Positions 1 through 6,243 of a stretch of 9,182 nucleotides of DNA are shown here, piece after piece. Source of the DNA: Clostridium sp. CAG:510 (GTDB lineage: Bacteria; Bacillota; Clostridia; Lachnospirales; Lachnospiraceae); contig FR880800.1 of NCBI GenBank assembly GCA_000434615.1, positions 1 through 9,182 on the forward strand, given 5' to 3'. The position numbers and the translations under genes are program-made. How positions within the stretch are numbered: position 1 is the first letter of the stretch; every line of letters starts with the position of its first letter. Below the pieces are notes generated by a model that saw only the letters and a list, made by a program, of their open reading frames with translations, had not been told where the DNA came from and did not search any database.

Positions 1-71
1 TTGCATTGCTGTTTATTTGTCAAGGTTCTGTTCGGCAATTTCCTTAAGAATAATCCAGGGAAGTTACCTGA

Positions 72-160
72 CGGAGAAGGAGGGATTTGAACCCTCGCGC
101 CGCTATTAACGACCTGCACCCTTTCCAGGGGTGTCCCTTCGACCTCTTGGGTACTTCTCC
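72..160 (-). tRNA. tRNA-Ser (anticodon GGA)
   Basis: Class II tRNA with a long variable arm, read on the minus strand. The 7-bp acceptor stem GGAGAAG/CTTCTCC (154-160 with 73-79), the T-loop GGTTCAAATCC and the anticodon stem CACCC/GGGTG with loop CTGGAAA are all visible. The anticodon GGA lies at 124-126 and reads UCC/UCU serine codons. The discriminator base is G at 72. The next three transcribed bases are TCA, so CCA is not encoded and must be added after 3' trimming. It lies 57 nt downstream of a second tRNA-Ser and probably shares its transcript. Confidence 0.96.
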
Positions 161-217
161 AAATGAGGTTGAATCATCAACTCTTATTCTGTTTTCACCG
201 AAGGAGTAATGCTCCAA

Positions 218-303
218 CGGAGAGGGTGGGATTCGAACCCACGCGCCCTTTCGGACAAACGGTTTTCAAGACCGCCTCGTTATGACCGCTTCGATACCTC
301 TCC
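218..303 (-). tRNA. tRNA-Ser (anticodon UGA)
   Basis: Second class II tRNA on the minus strand. The acceptor stem GGAGAGG/CCTCTCC (297-303 with 219-225), the T-loop GGTTCGAATCC and the anticodon loop CTTGAAA are visible. The anticodon TGA lies at 266-268 and reads UCA/UCG/UCU-type serine codons. The discriminator is G at 218. The following bases are TTG, so CCA is not encoded. It is the promoter-proximal gene of the two-tRNA unit. The 57-nt spacer to the next tRNA contains only two short potential hairpins and no terminator-like U-tract. Confidence 0.96.
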
Positions 304-336
304 AAACCGTCATGCCGCTTGCCTGACGCAAGACAT

Positions 337-365
337 ATCTTAACAAAAAAGGGTTTTCTTGTCAA
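337..365 (-). promoter_or_regulatory. promoter of the tRNA-Ser pair
   Basis: Read on the minus strand, a perfect -35 TTGACA (360-365) is followed by a 17-nt spacer and a -10 TAAGAT (337-342) preceded by TGT, giving an extended -10. Transcription would start near 330, about 27 nt before the mature 5' end of tRNA-Ser(UGA). This is a strong SigA-type promoter, as expected for stable RNA genes. No other candidate of similar quality lies between the tRNA genes and the divergent gene. Confidence 0.8.
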
Positions 366-458
366 CAACTTTTTTCAGAATTTTTTAAATCCCTTTTTTA
401 TGCGGGTTTTAGGGCATATTTCACTGATTTTTACCCCCTTTTTTGCAAATTGTTTATA

Positions 459-487
459 TTGTCTTTCCTTTTAACAACTGGTACAAT
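459..487 (+). promoter_or_regulatory. extended -10 promoter of the diguanylate cyclase gene
   Basis: A -35 TTGTCT (459-464, four of six consensus bases), a 17-nt spacer and a -10 TACAAT (482-487) preceded by TGG form an extended -10 SigA-type promoter. The predicted start near 494 leaves a leader of about 48 nt. A Shine-Dalgarno-like AAAGGGTGAG (527-536) sits 5-6 nt before the ATG at 542. The promoter points away from the tRNA promoter, with about 94 nt between the two -35 boxes. I see no riboswitch-like structure in the short leader. Confidence 0.65.
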
Positions 488-541
488 TATTACATCGCTA
501 ATATATTTATAAGGGAGTTTTTTAACAAAGGGTGAGTTATT

Positions 542-2521
542 ATGGCAGGAAAAAGATACAACATAGGTCTTGTCACCGGTAACGTAGAGGATGATTTTCC
601 CAACCAGATCTGCGAAGGTGCCATTCAGGCAGCCGCCGAGCTGGACGACAATCTCTTTATCGTGCCGGTTAAATATTTTGACAGATACGACTTTACAGAC
701 CCATTACAAAAATATGAATATCAGTACAATACGTTAATCAGCTACACACAGGTACATTCCCTGGACATCGTGCTTTTGTGTCTCGGCAATATTTCCGCCA
801 TCCACGAAACGCGTTCCACAGAAATCATAAATGGCTTCGGAGATATCCCCATTATCCTGATTGCTTCGGAACAGGATGGATATTCAAGCGTATGCTATGC
901 CAACGAAGCCGGGCTTACCGAGGGTATTGAGGCGCTGGTTACCAGGGAAAACAGGGAGCACATCGGTATTATCACCGGCTATACGACCAATAAGGACTCC
1001 TATGAAAGGCTGGAAACTTACAAAAAGGTGCTGCAGGCGCACAATCTTCCTATTGTTGAATCCCTCATCTGCTGCACATACTTTGACGAAAAATGCCGGG
1101 CAGATGCGGCGGACTTCATCGACCGCAATCCCGATTTGGATGCCATTGTCTGCGGCAACGACGCCATTGCCGCCGTTGTATATGATTTGCTGCAGAAACG
1201 TGGCATCTTAGTCGGAAAGGATATTTCGGTTATCGGCTTTGACGACATTCCGGGCAGCAAATATCTGACACCGCCCCTTGCCAGTGTAAAAGCAGGAGCT
1301 TACGATTTAGGTTCCCGCGCCGTTATGCAGGCGCACCGCAAGCTGCTTACCGGCACCATGGGACAGGTGGAACAGTTCCGTGTTTCTACCAAGTTTTTAT
1401 ACCGCTCCTCTCTTGGCTCCGGCTGTGAAGAAGAAATCAAGCTGCAGAACCTTTTGGATGAACAAGATAAGCTGATTGAAAATGTGCAGCAGGCGGAAAA
1501 CAGCCGCAAGCTGATCATGACAAACCACAACATGAATATTTTTTCCCGTGATATGCTGATGCTTGCCGACGACAGCGACGACAGCTACCTGCGCATCATG
1601 AACAGTCTGACGGAAGCGGGTATTAAAAACAGCTATCTTTTTACTTTGAAAGAGCCTGTCGCCTTCCATCCCGGTGACAACTGGGTCCAGCCGAACCAGA
1701 TTTACCTGCGTGCCTGCTTAAATGACGGCAGGGCGTTTGTTCCCCGTAAGACTGCCCAGCTCATAAATATTCAGAATGTTTATGACCACCCGCATATGTC
1801 GGACACCCGCAACACCTATGTCATGATCGATTTATATTCCCGCGATCTGCAGTATGGTTTTCTGCTCTGTGACATCAGCTATGACAACCTGCATTACGTG
1901 GAATATCTGTGTTACCAGGTAAGTATTGCCATCAAATTCATTCATATGTTCGCCAAGCAGCATACCCTGCTTTTAGAAAAGGACGAAATGCTGCAGCGTC
2001 TGCAGAAAGAAAATTTACAGCTCGACTCCATTTCCAGCAAGGATGAGCTGACGGGTATCTTAAACCGCCGCGGCTTCTATAAAAAAGCCGATGCCTTTAT
2101 CGAATCTGCCGCAGAAACGGGTCAGTCCGTGGTATTTGCCTATGCTGACCTTAACTATTTAAAGCAGATTAATGATATTCACGGACATGCGGAGGGCGAC
2201 TTTGCTCTTACCTCCTGTGCCACGGTTCTGGAAGAGGTCTTTCCGGGAAGCCTGACGGGCCGTATCGGCGGTGATGAATTTGCCGTGCTTGCTCTTCATC
2301 AGAATATTTCCACGGAAGCGGACTTAAAGAAGCTGATTAACCAGAAGCTGGCGGAATGCGCCGAGAAAGCCGGCAAGCCCTATTCCGTTACTCTTTCCGT
2401 GGGTATTTACATGCAGCCTGCCAATTCCCGTTTCCTGTTAAAGGACGCCATTGAAGCTGCCGATGCTCTTCTGTACGAAGAGAAAAAGAAAAAGCCTCCC
2501 TTTGTAACCGGGAAGCCTTAA
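542..2521 (+). CDS. LacI-type sensor / GGDEF diguanylate cyclase
   Basis: Predicted cytoplasmic enzyme making cyclic di-GMP from two GTP. Residues about 5-290 form a periplasmic-binding-protein-like effector domain of the LacI type, with the typical stretches around DAIVCGNDAIA (200-210) and VIGFDD (230-235). The helix-turn-helix that LacI proteins carry in front is absent, and there is no signal peptide or membrane segment. Residues about 296-335 look like a coiled coil. Residues about 340-480 are a mixed alpha/beta region that could be GAF-like (inference). A second helix (about 478-500) leads into the GGDEF domain (about 500-650), which starts at DELTGILNRRGF. The metal-binding Asp536 lies in the DLNYLKQINDIHGH motif, and GGDEF itself is intact at 576-580. 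The RxxD product-inhibition site is missing: FPGS occupies that position. The gene is monocistronic and converges with ispD. The ligand is unknown. Confidence 0.9.
   Translation: MAGKRYNIGLVTGNVEDDFPNQICEGAIQAAAELDDNLFIVPVKYFDRYDFTDPLQKYEYQYNTLISYTQVHSLDIVLLCLGNISAIHETRSTEIINGFGDIPIILIASEQDGYSSVCYANEAGLTEGIEALVTRENREHIGIITGYTTNKDSYERLETYKKVLQAHNLPIVESLICCTYFDEKCRADAADFIDRNPDLDAIVCGNDAIAAVVYDLLQKRGILVGKDISVIGFDDIPGSKYLTPPLASVKAGAYDLGSRAVMQAHRKLLTGTMGQVEQFRVSTKFLYRSSLGSGCEEEIKLQNLLDEQDKLIENVQQAENSRKLIMTNHNMNIFSRDMLMLADDSDDSYLRIMNSLTEAGIKNSYLFTLKEPVAFHPGDNWVQPNQIYLRACLNDGRAFVPRKTAQLINIQNVYDHPHMSDTRNTYVMIDLYSRDLQYGFLLCDISYDNLHYVEYLCYQVSIAIKFIHMFAKQHTLLLEKDEMLQRLQKENLQLDSISSKDELTGILNRRGFYKKADAFIESAAETGQSVVFAYADLNYLKQINDIHGHAEGDFALTSCATVLEEVFPGSLTGRIGGDEFAVLALHQNISTEADLKKLINQKLAECAEKAGKPYSVTLSVGIYMQPANSRFLLKDAIEAADALLYEEKKKKPPFVTGKP
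2482..2518 (-). terminator. terminator of the ispD operon, inside the dgc 3' end
   Basis: On the minus strand, GGCTTCCC (2510-2517) pairs with GGGAGGCT (2493-2500), giving 8 bp with two G-U pairs and a 9-nt loop. The transcript then runs into a U-rich tract, TTTTTCTTTTT (2492-2482). It begins 27 nt past the ispD stop codon. The whole element lies in the last codons of the convergent diguanylate cyclase gene, encoding its lysine/proline-rich tail. Read on the plus strand the stem has C-A mismatches and a poor T-tract, so it should work mainly on the minus strand. Confidence 0.75.
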
Positions 2522-2544
2522 TGTTTGTTTTCAGGTTGATGTAG

Positions 2545-3264
2545 TTATTTACTGAGATAAACCTTAGCCACCTCCATATCTTCGGGGGTGGTTATTTTTA
2601 TGTTTTCATAGGAGCCTTGCAGCATTTTTACCCTTTTGCCGTATACGCATTCCACTACCATGGCGTCATCCGTGACAGTCACATTCCGGTACGTGCCGGG
2701 ATTTTGCAGGAGCTCTCCGTAGGCGCCTGTAATGAGCGGCAGGGAAAATACCTGGGGCGTCTGTACCGCGTACACCGTCTTGCGGTCGGGTGTCCTGACG
2801 GCAAAGCCCTCTTCGTCCACTATCTTTATGGTATCCTTTACCGGCACAGCCGCACAGACTGCCTCGTAGGTGCAAACACCTTCATAGAGCCGTCCGATGA
2901 TTTCTTCCGTCAGCATCGGTCTTGCTCCGTCGTGAATCATCACATAGCCGTCTTTTCCCTCAAGATTTTTCAGGGCATTGGCAACGGAAAAATAGCGTTC
3001 CTTTCCACCGGCAAGAATAACCGTTACTTTCGTAAAGCCGTATTTGTCCACAATTTCTTCTTTCACATAAGATAAATCGTCCGCTCCCGCCACCAGCAGT
3101 ATTTCATCTATGTAAGGAGAATCCTCAAAGGCTTTCAGGCTGTAATAAATGACCGGTCTGTCAAGCAGGGGCAGATACTGTTTAGGAACACTGCTGCCCA
3201 TACGGCTGCCGGTTCCGGCAGAAAGGACAATGGCATAGCATTTTTTCTTTTCGTTTTCCAGCAT
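2545..3264 (-). CDS. ispD: 2-C-methyl-D-erythritol 4-phosphate cytidylyltransferase
   Basis: Cytosolic enzyme of the MEP isoprenoid pathway that joins CTP and methylerythritol 4-phosphate to give CDP-ME. The N-terminal nucleotide-binding loop reads SAGTGSRMG (15-23), followed by PKQYLPL with Lys28. Arg21 and Lys28 match the catalytic basic pair of the family. HDGARP, PVKDTIKIV, VQTPQVF and the C-terminal ENIKITTPEDMEVA are characteristic. At 239 residues it has the usual IspD length. A related TarI-type ribitol-5-phosphate cytidylyltransferase is less likely given the C-terminal ITTPEDM motif and the absence of tar/teichoic genes nearby. The start has a strong AGGGAGGGG ribosome binding site 9 nt after tsaD. 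It is the last gene of the operon and is followed by a terminator. Confidence 0.93.
   Translation of the reverse strand: MLENEKKKCYAIVLSAGTGSRMGSSVPKQYLPLLDRPVIYYSLKAFEDSPYIDEILLVAGADDLSYVKEEIVDKYGFTKVTVILAGGKERYFSVANALKNLEGKDGYVMIHDGARPMLTEEIIGRLYEGVCTYEAVCAAVPVKDTIKIVDEEGFAVRTPDRKTVYAVQTPQVFSLPLITGAYGELLQNPGTYRNVTVTDDAMVVECVYGKRVKMLQGSYENIKITTPEDMEVAKVYLSK
2566..2600 (+). terminator. possible terminator of the diguanylate cyclase gene, inside ispD
   Basis: On the plus strand, 2566-2575 (AGCCACCTCC) can pair with 2584-2593 (GGGGGTGGTT) to form about 10 bp including two G-U pairs, with an 8-nt loop. It is followed by ATTTTTATG. It begins 45 nt after the plus-strand stop codon. The bases also encode the conserved ITTPEDMEVA tail of IspD, so part of the symmetry may be forced by the protein. 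I consider it plausible but not certain. Confidence 0.5.
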
Positions 3265-3273
3265 AACCCCTCC

Positions 3274-4311
3274 CTATCTTTCGCCCAAGCGGAGATTGGG
3301 TACAGCATTCAAGGATAAATCGCTCCGGATGCCTTTAATAAAGTCGTAGTAGCCTGCTGCTCCTATCATTGCCGCATTGTCCGTACACAAAATCGGAGAC
3401 GGATGATAGAACGCAATGTTTTCTCTGGCGCATCTTTCTTCAAATGCCTTGCGCAGTGCGGAATTGGAAGCAACGCCTCCGGCTATGGCAAATTTTTTAT
3501 AGCCGTACCGGGATACCGCATGCATGGCGTGTTCTACCAGTACATCCACAACCGCTTTCTGGAAGGAGGCTGCCACATCCGGCACACAGACCTCTTCCCC
3601 CTTCATCTGGCAGCTGTTAAGATAATTGAGTACCGCCGACTTTAAGCCGCTGAAGCTGAAATCGTAAGCATTGTCTTCCACCTTTGCGCGGGGAAAATGA
3701 ATGGCTTCCGGGTTGCCTTCCTTTGCCACTAATTTATCAATCTTGGGACCTCCGGGATAGCCTAAGCCAATGGCTCTTGCCACCTTGTCAAAGGCTTCGC
3801 CCGCCGCATCATCCCTGGTGCGTCCGATAATTTCGTATTCGCCGTAATCCTTTACCACAACCAGATGGGAGTGTCCGCCGGATACCACAAGGCAGATAAA
3901 AGGCGGCTCTAAATCCTTATTTTCAATATAGTTGGCACTGATGTGCCCTTCAATATGATGCACGCCGATAAGGGGAATATCTGTGGCAAAGCTGATGGCT
4001 TTTGCCGCGGAAACGCCCACTAAAAGAGGACCTACCAGCCCCGGGCCGTAGGTCACAGCAATGGCGTCCATCTGCCTTAACTGATAGCCGGACTCTTTTA
4101 ATGCTTCTTCGATTACCTGATTTATTTTTTCGATATGTTTACGGGATGCAATTTCCGGCACAACCCCGCCGTAAAGGGTGTGCAGTGCAATCTGCGTGGA
4201 AATGATGTTGGAGCACACCTCTCGCCCGTTTTTCACCACTGCAGCCGCTGTTTCGTCACAGGAGCTTTCGATTGCCAGAATTACAATATCTTTTTCCACC
4301 TTGGTTACCAT
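3274..4311 (-). CDS. tsaD: tRNA N6-adenosine threonylcarbamoyltransferase TsaD
   Basis: Catalytic subunit that moves the threonylcarbamoyl group from TC-AMP to A37 of ANN-decoding tRNAs (t6A), working in the cytoplasm with TsaB and TsaE. The ASKHA-fold markers are present: ILAIESSCDETAAAVV (11-26), the metal-binding HIEGH with His119 and His123, VVSGGHSHLV, IAGGVASNSALR and TDNAAMIGAAG with Asp311 completing the metal site. At 345 residues it has the family's normal length. The ATG at 4309-4311 gives the expected N-terminus, but its AAAGG sits only about 1 nt away, which is too close for a good ribosome binding site. The previous gene stops 17 nt upstream, so translational coupling may help. 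tsaB and tsaE lie further upstream in the same cluster. Confidence 0.96.
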   Translation of the reverse strand: MVTKVEKDIVILAIESSCDETAAAVVKNGREVCSNIISTQIALHTLYGGVVPEIASRKHIEKINQVIEEALKESGYQLRQMDAIAVTYGPGLVGPLLVGVSAAKAISFATDIPLIGVHHIEGHISANYIENKDLEPPFICLVVSGGHSHLVVVKDYGEYEIIGRTRDDAAGEAFDKVARAIGLGYPGGPKIDKLVAKEGNPEAIHFPRAKVEDNAYDFSFSGLKSAVLNYLNSCQMKGEEVCVPDVAASFQKAVVDVLVEHAMHAVSRYGYKKFAIAGGVASNSALRKAFEERCARENIAFYHPSPILCTDNAAMIGAAGYYDFIKGIRSDLSLNAVPNLRLGER

Positions 4312-4317
4312 ACCTTT

Positions 4318-4332
4318 CTGAGAAACTCTCAG
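4318..4332 (-). repeat. small perfect inverted repeat just before tsaD
   Basis: CTGAGA (4318-4323) and TCTCAG (4327-4332) form a 6-bp stem with a 3-nt loop. It overlaps the TGA stop of the upstream membrane-protein gene (4329-4331) and ends 6 nt before the tsaD ATG, directly next to its only Shine-Dalgarno-like bases. There is no U-tract, so it is not a standard terminator. It may affect tsaD translation or be chance. Confidence 0.5.
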
Positions 4333-4973
4333 TCTTCTTCCGTGCTGCCTGTATCCTCATCCGCAAGCTGCCAGCCCAGAATCCGCCAGTGGCCTTCTTC
4401 ATCCTTATGCAGCACAAATATTTCGTCCACCGTTCTTTTATGGGAGCCGCTCTGGACCATGTAGGAACAGGTCATTTTCGCATATTTTTCCTCACCCCGG
4501 TTATAATACACCACATCATCGCTGGAGGGCAGAAAATAGCTGCTGATACGCATATTTTTTTCTTTATAGGCATTAATCTGTACCGTCAGATTGACCAGAT
4601 AGGCATTCCAGTCGTTCTCGTCCTTCAGTTTTTCGTCGTACAGCCGGTAGGTCTGCTCGGCAAGCTGCTCCAGTTCGGCACTGGTATACGTTTCGTTATA
4701 AAAACATTTGGTAATATCACTGTAAAACTTAATCACTTCTCTGGGCGAAGGCGGATAAGTGTAGGAAAGATTGCGGTTAATAAGCTCCTGTGCCACAGTA
4801 AGCCTGACATTCTCCTCCGTTACTTTGGATGCACGGTTACTCAGATAATAGTAGTATCCAAGCATCCCCACTACGAAGATCAGAATGACAATCCCGCTTT
4901 TAAATATATCCGCTTTCCCATTATGATGACTGCCGCTTTTACTCGGTGTTTTCCCGGTGGCTGCTCGTACCAT
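4329..4973 (-). CDS. uncharacterised single-pass membrane protein
   Basis: I do not recognise a function. With the start chosen here the protein has 214 residues: a short basic N-terminus rich in Lys, Ser and Gly, one membrane helix at about 26-44 (GIVILIFVVGMLGYYYYL), and a 165-residue soluble part that should face outside (positive-inside rule). The soluble part is helical first (VRLTVAQELINRN ... YTSAELEQLAEQTYRLYDEKLKDE). It then has a strand-rich end (YAKMTCSYMVQSG, VDEIFVLHKDEEGHWRILGWQLAD) reminiscent of NTF2-like folds, and an acidic tail. The ATG at 4973 is preferred over one 42 nt upstream because AGGAAGGG lies 7 nt before it. The upstream ATG would overlap rnz by 11 nt. It sits between rnz and tsaD in the operon, which suggests co-expression but not a role in tRNA work. 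Confidence 0.8.
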   Translation of the reverse strand: MVRAATGKTPSKSGSHHNGKADIFKSGIVILIFVVGMLGYYYYLSNRASKVTEENVRLTVAQELINRNLSYTYPPSPREVIKFYSDITKCFYNETYTSAELEQLAEQTYRLYDEKLKDENDWNAYLVNLTVQINAYKEKNMRISSYFLPSSDDVVYYNRGEEKYAKMTCSYMVQSGSHKRTVDEIFVLHKDEEGHWRILGWQLADEDTGSTEED

Positions 4974-4980
4974 ATGCGTT

Positions 4981-4988
4981 CCCTTCCT
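4981..4988 (-). promoter_or_regulatory. ribosome binding site deciding the membrane-protein start
   Basis: Read on the minus strand, AGGAAGGG lies 7 nt upstream of the ATG at 4971-4973. No comparable site precedes the in-frame ATG at 5013-5015, which lies inside the rnz 3' coding end. This supports the shorter 214-residue protein. Confidence 0.65.
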
Positions 4989-5004
4989 CACAATGTGTTT
5001 AGGT

Positions 5005-5913
5005 TTACTCGTCAAAATTCAATTCTACACTTCTTCCGTCCCTGGCTGCAATGGCTGCGGGGAAAATCTTCCGTACCTCGGGCATGTATTCCTCCGGGTA
5101 GGGAAGTGACGGACTGTAATGTGTCAGCCACATTTCCCTTACACCTGCGCGTTTTGCCATATCTGCCGCTTCGTAGAATGTCATGTGTTTATACTCTTTT
5201 GCTTTGCTGAGCTTGTCCGGCTCCCCGTACATGCCTTCGCAGATAAATAAATCCGCCTCTTTCGCATGCTCCACAATCCCTTCCGTGGGACGGGTGTCCG
5301 TTGTGTAGGTAAGCTTGATACCCTTTCTTTTGGGACCGAGCACCATATCCGGCGTCAGCACCCTGTCGGGAAGAACGACTTCTTCGCCCTTCTGCAGACG
5401 GTTCCAGTACTTCTTTTCGATGTTTCGGGAAAGCGCTCTTTCCACTTCAAATTTACCGGCACGCTCCACCACTAAGCTATATCCATAGCATACCACATTA
5501 TGATTTACCTTAAAAGCCTCGATATAAAATCCGTCAAAGGGAATTTTTACTTCATTTTCCGTGATTTCCATGCAGACCACTTCAAACGGAAGCTCCGGTG
5601 CAATGACGCGGAGCGCCGATACCACGCGGTTCAGCCCCTTGGGTCCGATCAAAAGAAGTGGCTCCGTTCTCTCGGCATTTCCCATGGTAAGGAGCATACC
5701 GGGCAGTCCGCTGATATGGTCTGCGTGATAATGGGTAAAGCAGATGATATCAATGGGTTTGGGACTCCAGCCTTTTTCCTTTAAGGCTATCTGGGTGCCT
5801 TCGCCGCAGTCTATCAATATGCTTTTGCCGTTGTAACGCATCATGAGGGCTGTCAGCCATCTGTAAGGAAGGGGCATCATGCCGCCCGTTCCCAGTAAAC
5901 ATACATCTAACAT
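5005..5913 (-). CDS. rnz: ribonuclease Z (tRNA 3' endonuclease)
   Basis: Metallo-beta-lactamase-fold endonuclease that cuts tRNA precursors after the discriminator base so that CCA can be added. The protein has 302 residues, normal for the short RNase Z form. The metal-binding signature THYHADH gives His61, His63, Asp65 and His66. Further ligands are the His in VNHNVVCYGY, Asp206 in TTDTRP and His265 in LTHYS. His243 in KHMTFYEAADMAKRAG matches the conserved RNase Z motif near the active site. GLGP-like arm sequences are not obvious, but LGPKRKGIKLTYTTDT matches the family well. The start overlaps the preceding small gene (ATGTTAG, 5907-5913), with AGAGGA about 9 nt upstream, which suggests translational coupling. 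Both tRNA-Ser genes in this window lack CCA and are the type of substrate it would process. Confidence 0.9.
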   Translation of the reverse strand: MLDVCLLGTGGMMPLPYRWLTALMMRYNGKSILIDCGEGTQIALKEKGWSPKPIDIICFTHYHADHISGLPGMLLTMGNAERTEPLLLIGPKGLNRVVSALRVIAPELPFEVVCMEITENEVKIPFDGFYIEAFKVNHNVVCYGYSLVVERAGKFEVERALSRNIEKKYWNRLQKGEEVVLPDRVLTPDMVLGPKRKGIKLTYTTDTRPTEGIVEHAKEADLFICEGMYGEPDKLSKAKEYKHMTFYEAADMAKRAGVREMWLTHYSPSLPYPEEYMPEVRKIFPAAIAARDGRSVELNFDE

Positions 5914-6161
5914 AGTTCCGTTTCCTCTTGTACCGTTACCGGAATCTTAAACTGCCGTATCATCCGGTCGTAGCACTCTTCACATAAATCAAATTCCTGA
6001 CGGATACCGTCTTTTTTACTGAAATAGCCAAAGGAAACCTCAGCGCTGAAAATGCCTTCCCTGACGATTCCGTTTTCTATCTTCATGGATCTTCCGCACT
6101 GGTTGCAGAAAATCCTCTGTACTTTTCTTTCCGTGGATGTTGTTTTTCCGTATACTTTCAT
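5907..6161 (-). CDS. small four-cysteine (zinc ribbon-like) protein, function unknown
   Basis: Soluble 84-residue protein that I cannot assign to a named family. Two CxxC pairs, FCNQCG (Cys19, Cys22) and LCEECYDRM (Cys60, Cys63), are 37 residues apart and probably bind one zinc ion. Between them is a strand-rich stretch with EVSFGYFSKKDG, and the chain ends in a fifth cysteine at residue 84. The N-terminus is basic (KVYGKTTSTERKVQR). An excellent ribosome binding site, AGGAGG, lies 5 nt before the ATG at 6161. The stop codon overlaps the rnz start by 7 nt, a tight pairing that suggests fixed relative expression with rnz. A nucleic-acid-binding or adaptor role is possible but unsupported. Confidence 0.85.
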   Translation of the reverse strand: MKVYGKTTSTERKVQRIFCNQCGRSMKIENGIVREGIFSAEVSFGYFSKKDGIRQEFDLCEECYDRMIRQFKIPVTVQEETELC

Positions 6162-6206
6162 ACCTGCCTCCTGTTATGCTAAACTTTCCGCGCATGGACA
6201 GTATAA

Positions 6207-6215
6207 AGTATAACA
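6207..6215 (-). promoter_or_regulatory. possible internal promoter in the 82-nt gap after rimI
   Basis: On the minus strand TGTTATACT is an extended -10 (TGn plus TATACT, five of six consensus bases), with a second TATACT 8 nt further on. I see no good -35 box 17 nt upstream. The gap is by far the largest inside the tsaE-to-ispD cluster, where other genes overlap or sit within about 30 nt, so a second promoter for the small-protein/rnz/tsaD/ispD part is reasonable. Confidence 0.4.
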
Positions 6216-6243
6216 TGCCCGTTTCCTTTTGCATGCTGGTAAT

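Noticed and set aside
18..23. TTGACA on the minus strand near the left edge, possibly a -35 box of another unit.
   Set aside because: The matching -10 would fall at or beyond the left edge of the window, so it cannot be judged. The first 71 bases otherwise hold nothing I can support.
161..217. Short hairpins (GTTGA/TCAAC and GGAG/CTCC) between the two tRNA genes, considered as a terminator.
   Set aside because: The stems are 4-7 bp and have no U-tract, so they are at most processing structures.
304..541. Riboswitch, attachment site or small RNA in the gap between the tRNA genes and dgc.
   Set aside because: The gap is AT-rich and is explained by two divergent promoters. I see no structured leader and no repeat of the tRNA 3' end that would mark an integration site.
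4974..5015. Longer N-terminus (14 more residues) for the membrane protein starting at 5015.
   Set aside because: It would overlap rnz and has no ribosome binding site, while the ATG at 4973 has AGGAAGGG at 7 nt spacing.
4272..5210. Open reading frame of 312 codons on the plus strand.
   Set aside because: It lies antisense to tsaD, the membrane-protein gene and rnz. Its translation has no recognisable motif, is rich in odd residues such as His, Phe and Cys, and lacks a ribosome binding site.
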